NCBI RefSeq assembly: GCF_030845995.1
Contig: NZ_CP132719.1
Location: 1,054,001-1,118,000 of the forward strand
Direction of reading: 5' to 3'
Length of the DNA: 64,000 bases
From: Geothrix sp. 21YS21S-4
GTDB lineage: Bacteria > Acidobacteriota > Holophagae > Holophagales > Holophagaceae
The translations under genes and the position numbers were made by a program. Below are positions 45,070 to 54,900 of the stretch, in pieces; positions within the stretch are counted from its first letter, which is position 1; the number at the start of each line of letters is the position of its first letter. The notes below the pieces were generated by a model. The model did no database searches and was not told the DNA's origin. It was given only the letters and a program-made list of their open reading frames with translations.

Positions 45070-46437
45070 TCAAGCCAGGTCCAGGAACGCGGGACCGGCG
45101 TGGGTGATGGATCCGGCGCCGAACGTGATCAGCAGATCGCCGCTGCGGGTGAGCTTCTTGAGGACCTGGGGCAGGTCCTCCACGCGCCCCGCGAGGTGGA
45201 CTTCCTTCTGACCGTGGGCCCGCAGCGCCGCCGCCACGGCCGCGCCGTCGATGCCGTACACCGGCGGCTCGCCCGCGGGGTAGATGTCCGTGATCACCAC
45301 GGAATCCGCCTCGAAGAACGCCGTTCCGAACTCCTCCAGGAGGGCTTTGGTGCGGCTGTAGCGGTGGGGCTGGAAGGCCGCTACCAGGCGGCGCTCGGGG
45401 AAGCCGGCGCGGGCCGCGGCCAGGGTCGCGGCGATCTCGGTGGGGTGGTGGCCGTAGTCGTCCACCACCAGGACGCCGCCCTTCTCGCCCTTGAGGTGGA
45501 AGCGGCGGTCCGCGCCGGTGAAGCTGGCGAGGCTGGCGCGGATGACCTCCGGTTCCACGTTCAGTTCCAGGGCGATCCCGATGGCCGCCAGGGCGTTCAG
45601 CACCATGTGGTGGCCCGGCACGCCCAGGCTGAAGGCGCCCAGATCCTCGCCGTAGGCGCTCACGCGGAAGTGGGTGCGGAAGCCCTCCTGGCGGATGTCC
45701 CGCGCGCGGATGTCCACCTGGGGATGGGTGCCGTAGGTGTGAACCTGGCGCTTCATCCGCGGCCGGACGGCGGCGGCGTGGGGATCGTCCATGCACAGGA
45801 AGACGGAGCCGTAGAAGGGCACCTTGTTGGCGAAGGCCACGAAGGCGTCCTGGATCTCCTCCAGGTCGCGGTAGTGGTCCAGGTGCTCGCGGTCGATGTT
45901 GGTGATGGCCGCCAGCGTCGGGTTCAGCATCAGGAAGCTGCCGTCGCTCTCGTCGGCCTCGGCCACCAGGAAGGGGCCCTTCCCGAGCTTGGCGTTGCTG
46001 CCGATGGCGCCCAGCTTCCCGCCGATCACGATGGTGGGATCGATCCCGCCCTGGCTGAGGACCTGGGCCACCATGCTGGTGGTGGTGGTCTTGCCGTGGG
46101 AGCCCGCCACGGCCACGCCGTACTTCATCCGCATCAGCTCGGCCAGCATCTCCCCGCGGGGAATCACGGGCACCTTGGCCGCCAGGGCCGCCACCACCTC
46201 GGGATTGTCGCCCTTGACGGCCGACGAGATGACTACCACCTGCGCCCCCTGCACGGCGTCGCCGCGATGGCCCAGGTGGACGGTGATCCCCAGGCCGCGC
46301 AGCCGCTGCGTGACGGCGCTCTCCTTCAGGTCCGAGCCGGAGACGTGGTAGCCCAAGTTGGCCAGGACTTCGGCGATTCCCGACATGCCGATGCCGCCGA
46401 TGCCCACGAAATGGATGTGCTGGATCTTGCCGAACAC
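45070..46437 (-). CDS. murC: UDP-N-acetylmuramate-L-alanine ligase
   Basis: 455 residues from GTG 46437, with GGGAG upstream. Adds the first L-alanine to the peptidoglycan precursor. Order as in other Mur ligases: IHFVGIGGIGMSGIAEVL (N-terminal UDP-binding), VAGSHGKTTTTSMVAQVL (ATP P-loop), DHHP-like catalytic region (VDDYGHHPTEIAATL), and the C-terminal domain. It stands apart from the usual mur/ftsZ cluster and is followed by the M14 peptidase. Confidence 0.95.
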   Translation of the reverse strand: MFGKIQHIHFVGIGGIGMSGIAEVLANLGYHVSGSDLKESAVTQRLRGLGITVHLGHRGDAVQGAQVVVISSAVKGDNPEVVAALAAKVPVIPRGEMLAELMRMKYGVAVAGSHGKTTTTSMVAQVLSQGGIDPTIVIGGKLGAIGSNAKLGKGPFLVAEADESDGSFLMLNPTLAAITNIDREHLDHYRDLEEIQDAFVAFANKVPFYGSVFLCMDDPHAAAVRPRMKRQVHTYGTHPQVDIRARDIRQEGFRTHFRVSAYGEDLGAFSLGVPGHHMVLNALAAIGIALELNVEPEVIRASLASFTGADRRFHLKGEKGGVLVVDDYGHHPTEIAATLAAARAGFPERRLVAAFQPHRYSRTKALLEEFGTAFFEADSVVITDIYPAGEPPVYGIDGAAVAAALRAHGQKEVHLAGRVEDLPQVLKKLTRSGDLLITFGAGSITHAGPAFLDLA

Positions 46438-46469
46438 CGGGGAACTCCCATGCTTGAAAGGGCCAGGAT

Positions 46470-46483
46470 ACCGCCATGGCGGT
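46470..46483. promoter_or_regulatory. 14-bp perfect palindrome in the murC/secreted-protein gap
   Basis: ACCGCCATGGCGGT, between two divergent genes. About 4 such palindromes are expected by chance in 64 kb, so only its position is suggestive. Confidence 0.2.
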
Positions 46484-46549
46484 TCTTCGCGCCCCGGCGG
46501 TCACCTCTGGCATCCTGAGATGTCATTCGAGATACCGAGGAGGTGCGCG

Positions 46550-47419
46550 ATGACGCGTTCGGGCCCGTCTTTCCGTTTCGCCCTGGCAGCGGCAGGTGTG
46601 ATGGCGCTTGCTTTCCACGCCTCCGCGCAGGATCGCCAGGTGATGCCCCGTCCGTCCGGGCCCATGCGACCCGTGGAAGGGCGGCCCGCCGAGAGCTTCC
46701 GGGAGCGCCCCCGGGAGATGGCTCCGCCCCAGGCGGATGGCCCGCGGGAGGTGGGCCCTCGGGGCGGCGGACACGTCCGCGTGCGCGAGGTGGATCCCCG
46801 TCCCGGTCCCGCGCCCCGGGTCAACCGCATCACCGTCTACCCCGGCACCCGGACCGCCATCCCCCCTGCGTGGCCCCGCTGCGCCGTTCTGCCGACCATC
46901 GCCTATTGGCGGGACCGGGATCTGATGGCCGAGATCCAGTGGCTGTCCCGTCGCGCCTTCGTGCCGGTGACGCCCCTGGGCGACACCGTGGCTTCCCTCG
47001 ACGACTACGTCCAGATGCCCTCCGGCTGGCGCGCCTACGGCATTTCCGTTCCTGTCGGAGGCACCGTCCAGGTGGAGGTCAAGCACCCCAAGGTGGGCTG
47101 GTTCCGCCTGATGATGGTCGACAAGTGGGGCACGCCCGGCCCGGGGATGCTCCAGGCCGCCATCGCGCCCCAGCCCATCCTGGTGACCTACAAGAACCCC
47201 AACAAGGAAGCCACCGCCATCTACGTGATCGTGGACGATCCCGCGTGGTGGTCCGACGCCAAGGATCCCTACACCCTCGTCGTCCGCCGGGACTGGGATC
47301 CCGCCAAGGCCGACCTCAGCGGCGTGAAGATGGTGGCCGGGCTGTGGGGCGCCAGCCCCAGCGTCAGCGCCGAATTCCGCGGCCCCAGCCTCAGCGGCCC
47401 CGCGGTCTATCCCCGCTGA
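46550..47419 (+). CDS. Secreted protein of unknown function
   Basis: 289 residues from ATG 46550, with GAGGAGG 6 bases upstream; an ATG at 46520 has no RBS. Signal peptide (FRFALAAAGVMALAFHASAQ). Residues about 25-105 are Pro-, Arg- and Gly-rich; the last 190 residues form a compact domain (PSGWRAYGISVPVGGTVQVEV, WFRLMMVDKWGTPGPGML, YVIVDDPAWWSDAKD) that reads as beta-rich. Not recognised. It ends before a hairpin terminator. Confidence 0.7.
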   Translation: MTRSGPSFRFALAAAGVMALAFHASAQDRQVMPRPSGPMRPVEGRPAESFRERPREMAPPQADGPREVGPRGGGHVRVREVDPRPGPAPRVNRITVYPGTRTAIPPAWPRCAVLPTIAYWRDRDLMAEIQWLSRRAFVPVTPLGDTVASLDDYVQMPSGWRAYGISVPVGGTVQVEVKHPKVGWFRLMMVDKWGTPGPGMLQAAIAPQPILVTYKNPNKEATAIYVIVDDPAWWSDAKDPYTLVVRRDWDPAKADLSGVKMVAGLWGASPSVSAEFRGPSLSGPAVYPR

Positions 47420-47435
47420 GGGAGTCCGATCCCCT

Positions 47436-47459
47436 GAAGGCCCGCGGAAGCGGGCCTTC
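47436..47459 (+). terminator. Terminator hairpin after the secreted protein
   Basis: Stem GAAGGCCCGC/GCGGGCCTTC (47436-47445 with 47450-47459), with a GGAA loop. No T-tract follows on this strand. Confidence 0.6.
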
Positions 47460-47498
47460 GCTCGTCATACCAAGGGCGATCCAGACCTAAGATCTCTT

Positions 47499-47587
47499 TT
47501 CACCGCCAAGACGCGAAGGAATCAACAAAAGCCCTACCCACTGGGGGGTGTCATTCTTAGCGCCCTTCCCGCCTTGGTGGTGATCCT
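47499..47587. repeat. Short interspersed repeat, inverted pair B
   Basis: Left arm 47499-47519 (TTCACCGCCAAGACGCGAAGG) and right arm 47564-47585, whose reverse complement reads TCACCACCAAGGCGGGAAGG; about 45 bases separate the arms. Copy A at 26.8 kb has the same core. A T-run (47590-47595) follows the right arm. The pair fills the gap between a terminator and the lipid kinase gene. Confidence 0.65.
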
Positions 47588-47610
47588 TATTTTTTGAATG
47601 CAAAGGGGGA

Positions 47611-48558
47611 TCAGGTCCACGGACACGCGCCCGTCACCTGCATGCGGAAGGCGCGGGGCTCGACAGTGAGTTCGGCGCGGTCCCGCTCCCCGGCCGGTTC
47701 GCCGTCCAGATGCCAGGGAAGGGGGCGCTCCAGGCGGAGGACCGCGTGGCGGATCCGTCCCTCGCGCCGGAGCGCCGTGCGGCCGGTTTCCCGGAACAGG
47801 TCCGGCACTTCCGCCAGGAGATCCATCCAGCCCGGCCGCGCCAGCGCCGCCCACTGGAGGGCGCCGTCCGTGGGATCGGCGCCGGGGGCCAGCCACAAGC
47901 CGCTTCCGTGGGTGGGAAGGTTCGCGAAGCACAGGCTCCAGGCGGAGGGGGGTAGCTCGGGCTGCGGGCCGTGGAAGGCGGCGCGCAGCCGCTCCCCGCG
48001 GGTGGCCGGTGCGGGAACGGGCGCGACCTCCGCTTCCCACGTGAGGTCCGTCGCATCCCAGCCGCGCCACAGCTGCCAGCAGGCCTGGGCGTAGGTCCTG
48101 AACCCCCGCGCCGGCAGGGCGCCGAAGCGGTGGGCGACGGCGGCCTCGAAGCCGGTCCCGCACACATTCAGGAAGGGCTCGCCGTCCAGGCGCGGCAGGT
48201 CCACGCGGAGTTCGCGCCCCTCCAGCAGGCGGCGCAGGGCCCCCGCGGGTTCCAGGGGCGTGCGCAGCCCGCGCGCAAGGCCGTTGCCGCTGCCTCCCGG
48301 CACGGCGCCCAGGGGAACGGGGCAGCCCCGGGCGATCAGGGCCTTGGCGGCGTGATGAAGGGTGCCGTCGCCGCCCCACACCAGCAGGGGACCCTCCGCG
48401 CGAAGGGCCTGGGCGACGGCGGGCTCGAAGTCCCAAGGCGGGCCGAACGCCATCGGTTCCACCCGCTCCCGCAGCTCGTTGGGCAGGACCCGGAGGAGGG
48501 CGTCCGGATCCTTGGGGATGGGACCGGAGGCGGGATTGAACAGGAGCGGAAGCTTCAT
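47611..48558 (-). CDS. DAGK/sphingosine-kinase family lipid kinase
   Basis: 315 residues with the DagK catalytic motifs WGGDGTLHHA (nucleotide-binding) and PGGSGNGLARGL, and a C-terminal beta-domain (LNVCGTGFEA, LANLPTHGSGLWL in part). Members phosphorylate diacylglycerol or related lipids; substrate specificity is not obvious. It follows the GT-C-like gene by 4 bases on the same strand, so it belongs to a GT2/GT-C/lipid-kinase operon. Confidence 0.87.
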   Translation of the reverse strand: MKLPLLFNPASGPIPKDPDALLRVLPNELRERVEPMAFGPPWDFEPAVAQALRAEGPLLVWGGDGTLHHAAKALIARGCPVPLGAVPGGSGNGLARGLRTPLEPAGALRRLLEGRELRVDLPRLDGEPFLNVCGTGFEAAVAHRFGALPARGFRTYAQACWQLWRGWDATDLTWEAEVAPVPAPATRGERLRAAFHGPQPELPPSAWSLCFANLPTHGSGLWLAPGADPTDGALQWAALARPGWMDLLAEVPDLFRETGRTALRREGRIRHAVLRLERPLPWHLDGEPAGERDRAELTVEPRAFRMQVTGACPWT

Positions 48559-48562
48559 CCCA

Positions 48563-50080
48563 TCACTCCCACGCGAACACCACCGCCCGCTCGTCGCGGT
48601 AGACGGCGCGGAAGGGGGCGAGGTTCAGCTCGGGGTAGCGGCCCGCGCGGTTGGCCCGCAGCACCAGGTGGCGCGCGCGGAATTCCGTCTTCAGAACCTG
48701 CGCGTCCAGGGGCGCGTCGTGCCGGCGCAGGCGCTCCAGCAGCTTCGCCCGCGCCGGATCGTCCCGCAGCGAGTAGGTGGGATCGAGCCCCCACAGGTAG
48801 GTCTGCCGGGCGCCGTCGTAGAACAGCTCCGGGAAGTCGTCCCAGAACAGGTTGATCACCGTCTCGCCGGGGGGCAGGTGCTGGGCCATCCAGGCGCAGG
48901 CCCCCGTGAAGAAGCGGGGCGGCGCGGCCTCCGTCTGATAGACGCGGTAGAAGTCCAGCGACCGGACGTGGAAGCCCGCCAGTACGGCCAGGGCCAGGCC
49001 GGCCCCGGCCAGGCGCACGGAGCGGCGCGCGATCCACGTGCCAGGCCGTTCCAGAAGAGGCCCCAGGTCCCGGGCGACCAGGGCCCACGCGGCGCAGACC
49101 AGCAGCGCCGAGTACTCCGCGAAGCGCGGCGAGGCCGCCGTCATCCCGAACCAGAACAGGGCCGCCGCGCCCATGCCCACGGTGCCCGGCGCGAGGCGCT
49201 TCCGGCCCAGCACGAGGGCGATGGGCAGGCCCGCGACGAGGATCAGCAGCAGGGGATAGATGTCGAAGAACACCGGCCATGAGTAGGGATAGAGCTCGTT
49301 CCCCAGCTCGAAGCCCGACGCGGCGGAGCCCTGGAGGCCCAGCCGGAAGACCTGGATGTAGGTCAGGAAGGTCTCCAGGGTGAGCGGCGAGTAGGGATGG
49401 ATCGCCAGCCCCAGGACGGAACCGAGGCCCGCGGCGGCCGACGGCCGGAGGTCCAGCCGCCCGCCGCCGGCCCACCAGCCGAGGGCGAAGGGCGCCGCGG
49501 TCAGGAGGAGCACGAAGGGCACCGTGTAGCTCCACGCGTAGACGAAGCCCAGAAGGAGCAGGGGCCGCCACCGCCGCTCCAGCAGGAAATGGAGGCCCAG
49601 CATCAGCAGCAGCATGCTCAGGACGTGGGAGCGGATCATCCCCAGCCGGGCGATGAACAGTCCGCCGGTGGCCAGAGGCAGGGCCGCGAAGAACACGGGA
49701 AACCGCACCCGGTGGGCGCGCAGCACCGCGTAGAAGGCCGCCAGGACCGCCACCGACAGGAGGACGCCGAAGATGCGCGCGCCCAGGATGGGGTCGTCCC
49801 CGAGGCGGGCGAAGGGCGCCATGGCCAGGTGGTAGAGGAACTCCTTGTCGCAGAACTGCTCGCGCCAGGTGCTGAGCTGCGTCCAGGGAAAGGCCCGCGA
49901 CAGGCCGCGCGTCGGCATCATGGCGGCGAGCCGGGCGTGAAAGTAGCCGTCCCGCTCGAAGAGGCCCCTCTGGAAGAGCGCCGTCCCCCCGAAGAGGAGC
50001 AGGGCGTAGAAGAGGAAAAGGGCGGGCGCGGCCCAGGCCTTGAGCCGGGCCGTCCAGGCGGGGCGCCGCTGCGGGCTCAC
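48563..50080 (-). CDS. Polytopic membrane protein, GT-C-like glycosyltransferase
   Basis: 505 residues from GTG 50080. About 11-12 helices, with an early external loop FERDGYFHARLAAMM, whose D-G-Y-x-H resembles the acidic motif in the first loop of oligosaccharide/dolichyl-phosphate-type transferases, and a C-terminal soluble part (about 390-505; GETVINLFWDDFPELFYDG). The GTG overlaps the end of the GT2 gene (GTGA). The neighbour is a polyprenyl-phosphate-sugar synthase type, so this protein may use that lipid-linked sugar to glycosylate a lipid or protein on the periplasmic side. Function inferred from the pair. Confidence 0.7.
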   Translation of the reverse strand: MSPQRRPAWTARLKAWAAPALFLFYALLLFGGTALFQRGLFERDGYFHARLAAMMPTRGLSRAFPWTQLSTWREQFCDKEFLYHLAMAPFARLGDDPILGARIFGVLLSVAVLAAFYAVLRAHRVRFPVFFAALPLATGGLFIARLGMIRSHVLSMLLLMLGLHFLLERRWRPLLLLGFVYAWSYTVPFVLLLTAAPFALGWWAGGGRLDLRPSAAAGLGSVLGLAIHPYSPLTLETFLTYIQVFRLGLQGSAASGFELGNELYPYSWPVFFDIYPLLLILVAGLPIALVLGRKRLAPGTVGMGAAALFWFGMTAASPRFAEYSALLVCAAWALVARDLGPLLERPGTWIARRSVRLAGAGLALAVLAGFHVRSLDFYRVYQTEAAPPRFFTGACAWMAQHLPPGETVINLFWDDFPELFYDGARQTYLWGLDPTYSLRDDPARAKLLERLRRHDAPLDAQVLKTEFRARHLVLRANRAGRYPELNLAPFRAVYRDERAVVFAWE

Positions 50081-51021
50081 GGGCGGCCCACCGGCGGGAT
50101 GGCGAGGTAGGCGAGCCGCTTCAGCTCCTTCCGGCCCCGCGTCACGGTGTCGAGGATCAGGCCGCAGGTGAAGCCCAGGGCCGACACGGTCATCAGCCCC
50201 GTGCACAGGATGGCGGTGGGAAACCGCGGCACCAGCCCCGTGGCGAAGTAGGTGAGGAAGACCGGGACGGACAGGGCCACGGCCGCGGCGGCCAGCAGGC
50301 CCGCCAGGATGGAGAAGAACTGGAGGGGCTTCTCGTTGCGGTAGAGGGCGGCGATCAGCCGCAGGATCCGCAACCCGTCCGCGTAGGTCCGCAGCTTGCT
50401 GGCGGAGCCCTCAGGGCGGGCGCCGTAGGGCGTGGGGACTTCCGCCACGGGCATGGAGAGCTCCAACGCGTGGACCGTCAGTTCCGTCTCGATCTCGAAG
50501 CCGCCGGACAGCGCCGGGAAGCTCTTCACGAAGCGGCGGGAGAAGGCGCGGTAGCCCGACAGGATGTCCGTGAAGCGCTGGCCGAACAGGACGCGCACCG
50601 CGCCGGTGAGCAGCCGGTTCCCGAAGCGGTGGCCCTTTCGGTAGGCCTCCCGCGCCATCTCCGTCCGCGATCCCACCACCATGTCCATGCTTTCGCCGAC
50701 CAGCCGTTCCACCAGCCGGGGGGCGCTGGCGGCGTCGTAGGTGGCGTCCCCGTCCACCATCAGGTAGACGTCGGCGTCGATGTCCGCGAACATCCGCCGG
50801 ACGACGTGGCCCTTGCCCTGGGCGGTCTCCGTGCCCACGAAGGCGCCCGCCGCCCGCGCCACCTCGACGGTCCGGTCCGTCGAATTGTTGTCGTAGACGT
50901 GGATGGTCGCGCCCGGCAGGGCCCGGCGGAAATCCGCCACCACCTGGCCGATCGCCGCTTCCTCGTTGAAGCAGGGGATGAGCACCGCGATCCGGAGGGG
51001 CAGGGGAGCGGGAAGGTTCAT
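50077..51021 (-). CDS. Glycosyltransferase family 2, polyprenyl-phosphate sugar synthase-like
   Basis: 314 residues from ATG 51021. GT-A domain (about 10-220): VLIPCFNEEAAIGQV, the DxD motif (VDGDATYD) and GSRTEM, followed by two C-terminal helices (about 240-310). This layout fits dolichyl-phosphate mannose synthase and bacterial ArnC/GtrB relatives that put a sugar on a polyprenyl phosphate. It overlaps the downstream GT-C-like gene by 4 bases (GTGA), and the lipid kinase comes next. Confidence 0.87.
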   Translation of the reverse strand: MNLPAPLPLRIAVLIPCFNEEAAIGQVVADFRRALPGATIHVYDNNSTDRTVEVARAAGAFVGTETAQGKGHVVRRMFADIDADVYLMVDGDATYDAASAPRLVERLVGESMDMVVGSRTEMAREAYRKGHRFGNRLLTGAVRVLFGQRFTDILSGYRAFSRRFVKSFPALSGGFEIETELTVHALELSMPVAEVPTPYGARPEGSASKLRTYADGLRILRLIAALYRNEKPLQFFSILAGLLAAAAVALSVPVFLTYFATGLVPRFPTAILCTGLMTVSALGFTCGLILDTVTRGRKELKRLAYLAIPPVGRP

Positions 51022-51028
51022 GCGGACC

Positions 51029-51898
51029 TCAGGCGCGGAAGCGGGCGGGCGGCGCCTCCAGGCGGAGGTCCTCGCCGGTAATGGGGTGCTTGAGCCCCAG
51101 CCGCCAGGCGTGGAGCCAGATGCGGTCCGAGGAGGCGCCGCCATAGAGCGCGTCGCCAAGAACGGGGCGGCCCAGGTGCGCGAGGTGGACGCGGATCTGG
51201 TGGGTGCGGCCCGTGTGGATGCGGGCGACGACGTAGTGGCCCGGCGCCAGCCCGGCGGTCTCCTCCGCAGTGGCCGGGCGGAAATCCGTGCGGGCGGATT
51301 TGGGGTCGATCAGATCCCCCTCGCACCCGAAGCGGCCGGGATCGGCGCCCCGCCGGCGGCCGATGGGGGCCTCCACGGTGCAGGCGTCCAGGGGCTCCGA
51401 GATCCGCGCCAAATAGAGCTTCTCCAGTTCCCGGGAGGCGAAGGCCGTCGCGAGGCCGGGATTGGCCTTGGGATCCTTGGCGAGGACCAGCAGGCCCGAA
51501 GTGCCCTGGTCCAGGCGATGGTGGAGGAAGGGCTTCAGGTCGGGCCGCTGGGTCTTGAGCAGGGCCAGGAGGTCGTGGCGGTCCGTGGCCCAGGTGCCCT
51601 GGGTGGCCAGGCCCGCGGGCTTGTCCACGGCCAGGATCCAGGCGTCCTCGTACACCACGGGAATGGCCACGTCCGGCACCGGCGGCAGGTCCGGATCGTA
51701 AGCCACGCGGACCTCGGCGCCGGGCTTCGCCAACCTGCCGGCGACGCGCGTCCGCTTGCGGTCCACCTGGACGCCGCCCAGCTTCAGGGCTTCCCGCGCC
51801 GTCCGGCGGGACAGGTCCGTGCGCTGGGCGATGAGCTGGTCCAGGCGCAGGTTCGCCTCGCCGGGATCCACCGTGAACGTCCATTTCTTGATCGCCAT
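51029..51898 (-). CDS. RluA/RluD-family rRNA pseudouridine synthase
   Basis: 289 residues from ATG 51898. N-terminal S4 RNA-binding domain (about 12-75, RLDQLIAQRTDLSRRTAREAL in part), then the catalytic domain with HRLDQGTSGLLVLAK, whose aspartate is the nucleophile, and RTHQIRVHLAHLGRPVLGD. It isomerises uridines in 23S rRNA; RluD acts in helix 69 and RluC elsewhere. Exact target not assignable. Upstream of the GT2 gene by 7 bases and divergent from the C45 gene. Confidence 0.9.
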   Translation of the reverse strand: MAIKKWTFTVDPGEANLRLDQLIAQRTDLSRRTAREALKLGGVQVDRKRTRVAGRLAKPGAEVRVAYDPDLPPVPDVAIPVVYEDAWILAVDKPAGLATQGTWATDRHDLLALLKTQRPDLKPFLHHRLDQGTSGLLVLAKDPKANPGLATAFASRELEKLYLARISEPLDACTVEAPIGRRRGADPGRFGCEGDLIDPKSARTDFRPATAEETAGLAPGHYVVARIHTGRTHQIRVHLAHLGRPVLGDALYGGASSDRIWLHAWRLGLKHPITGEDLRLEAPPARFRA

Positions 51899-51922
51899 GT
51901 CCCCAGGGTAGCCGGGCCGCGA

Positions 51923-51947
51923 AATTGCCTCAAAAAGCGAGGCAATT
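51923..51947. promoter_or_regulatory. 9-bp inverted repeat in the divergent promoter gap
   Basis: AATTGCCTC (51923-51931), AAAAAGC, GAGGCAATT (51939-51947), located midway between the pseudouridine synthase and C45-hydrolase starts. AT-rich ends in GC-rich DNA make it stand out. It could be an operator for a regulator or a stem in a leader. Confidence 0.35.
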
Positions 51948-51986
51948 CCAGCGCGGGTTTGGCATGCTGGGACGCGGAGGCTCCCC

Positions 51987-54900
51987 ATGATCCGATCGCT
52001 TCGCGCTGGCCTGCTGATGGCCCTGGCGACCCTGGCCGCCGTGGCCGCCGACCTTCCCGTGTCGGGATGGGCGCTGAAGCCCGGATCCACGGCGAAGGCC
52101 GCGGGCCTCCGGCTGGAAGCCGCGGCGGAGGGCTCCGAAGCCGTCCTCGCGTCGGCGCCCGTGGCGCTCCAGGTCGGCGAGCTGTACCGCCTCAGCGCCA
52201 CCATCCGCGCCGAAGGCGTGAAGGCCGACGCCCTGGCGCGGTATCCCACGCCCCTCGGCGCCTGCCTGGCCATGGAGAGCTTCCCCTTCACCAACGCGTC
52301 CCAGAGCGTGGCCGGCACGTCGGAACGGAAGGTGTCCGTCCTGTTCCTCGCCACCAGCCCCAGCGACCGCGTCCAACTCCATCTCGGGCGGAACGGAAAG
52401 GCCACGGGCGCCGCGGCCTTCAGCGCCGTGAAGCTGGAGAAGGTGGAGGACATCACCGAGTTCATCCCGATGCAGACCGTGCGGTGGGCCGGGAAGGGCT
52501 TCCGCTACGAGATGGGCGGCTGGACCTTCCTGCACATTGAGGGCGCGCCCTACGCCCGGGGCCGCCAGCACGGCGAGCTGATGGCCGACGAGATCGTCCG
52601 CTACGTCACCAAGCTGGGCGTGCTGAAGAACGCCGCCGATCCCGTGCGCGGCTGGAACGACCAGCGGCAGACGGCGGACGCCCTGTTCTTCAGGAAATAC
52701 GACGTGGAGTACCTGGAGGAGATGAAGGGCATCACCGACGGCGCGGTGAAGGCGGGCGCCAAGTTCAAGGGCCGCGACCTCGACCTGCTGGACATCGTGA
52801 CGCTGAACAGCGCCGTGGACATGAGCTCCCTCCAGGACGGCCTGGCCCACGCGCCGAATCCGCTCACGGGCCGCACCTTCATGACCGGCGACGACGAGGC
52901 GGCCAAGGGCGGCGAGGGCGACCACTGCTCGTCCTTCGTGGCCACCAAGGGCGCCACGAAATCCGGCCGGTTCATCTTCACCCAGATGTTCATGTGGAAT
53001 GGCTACACGGGCACCGAGTGGAACGTGATGCTCGACATCGTTCCCGAGAAGGGAAAGCGCCTGGTGATGCAGACCTTCGCCGGCGGCATCCACAGCGGCA
53101 CCGACTGGTATCTCAATGCCAGCGGGCTGGTGATGGGCGAGACCACGGTGGGCCAGACGCCCTTCAACGCCGACGGCACACCCCAGAGCAACCGCATCCG
53201 CAAGGCCGCCCAGTACGCCGGCGGCATCGACGAGGCCGCGGCCATCCTGTTCAAGCAGAACAACGGCCTCTACACCAACGACTGGACCATGGCCGACGCC
53301 AAGACCGACGAGGGCGCCTGCTTCCTGCTGGGCACGGAGAAGACGAAGCTGTGGCGCACCGGCAGCAAGGGCAAGGCGGCGGACACGCCGGGCGGCCACC
53401 GCGACTTCATCTGGGCCAACAACAACAACCGCGATCCCGAGGTCCGGGGCGAGTACGTCTCCAATCCCGACAACGCCCCGGCGGACCTGGCCTTCAACAC
53501 CTGGAACCGCGACATCGCCTTCCAGGAGGCCTTCCGGACCTACGGCAAGGGCGGGTTCGACATCGATTCCGCCACGCGCCTGATGGCCACGAGCCCCATC
53601 AACCGGCCCCACGCCTGCGACGCCAAGCTGACCACCGCCGAGATGGCGGAGAAGCTGGTGTTCATCGCCCACCAGGGCAAGACCACCCTGCGGGAGAAGA
53701 TGGTGGGCGGGCGGTGGATCGCTGATCTGCCCGGCGCCACGCCGCACCTGACCCACGGCTACACCGCCTTCAGCCCCATCTGGATCACCGAGAAGCTCCA
53801 GGCCGCGAAGGCCGCCTGGAAGCCGGAGAAGCCCGCCAAGGCGGCGCCCGCGCCCGACGTGGCCGCGGTGAAGGAGGCCTTCTCCTATGACGCCAAGGGG
53901 CTGTGGACGGGTACCGTCCGGCCCGCGTCGGACGCCGACAACTGGTTCGTCAGCGGATCCGCGGCCTACTGGCAGCAGCTGAAGAACCTGCCCGGCGTTC
54001 CCGCGAAGGCCTACGAGGCGCAGGCCGCGGCCCTCGCCGACCTCACCACCCGCCACCTGTGGCTGGACGCCAAGGAAGGCGCCCAGGCCCCCGCCGCCAC
54101 CGCCACGGACTACGGCCGCTACGGCGCCTACCAGATCCCCCGCATCCGCGGCGCGTTCGCGCTGCACCAGCTCCGCCTCCACCTGGGCAATGCCGCCTTC
54201 GCCAGGGCCATGGGCGCCGTCCAGAGCCGCTACGCCGGCAAGGCGGCCTCCACCTCCCAGATCCTGAAGGCGCTCTCCGACGGCGCGGGGAAGGACGTTT
54301 CCCCGATCCTGAAGCCCTGGATCGAGCGGGCCGACCTGCCGGCGCCCAGGGTGCGGGCCCACGTCGAGAAGGCGGGCGAGGCCTTCGAGGTGAAGGTCGA
54401 GGTCGAACAGACCGGCGCCGCCTATCCCTTCATCGCTTTCGCGAGCCTGGAAACCGACAAGGGCGCCCGGCTGGAGCGGCTGGAGGTGAAGGACGCGAAG
54501 GCCTCGTTCACCCTCCGCAGCGACGCGAGACCCACCCGCCTGGCTTTCAACACCGGGAACGACGTGCCGCTGGCCCGGGGCAACTTCTGGGTGCCCGGCA
54601 ACCTGCTGGACGACTGGAGCGCCGGGCTGCTGGTGGTCGGCACGGGCCGCGAGATCGAGGCCCAGCGCACCCTCGCACTGAACTACCGCGAAGTCCTGGC
54701 TGACAACATGACCGAGGTGCTGCTGCCCCTGAAGCCCGACGCGGAAGTGAGCGACGCGGATCTCGCCGCCAGTGACCTGGTGGTGTTCGGCGGCCCCGCC
54801 GACAACGGTGTCCTGGCCCGCCTCCAGGCCGAGGGCAGGCTTCCCTTCCAGGCTGGCCCCGGCTGGTTCGCGTGGCAGGGCCGCACCTACGGCCGCCCCG

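Noticed and set aside
42443-46513. Single giant gene joining the M14 peptidase to the murC region
   Set aside because: The frame is open through, but murC is well supported in another frame and the M14 protein starts with a signal peptide at 45049.
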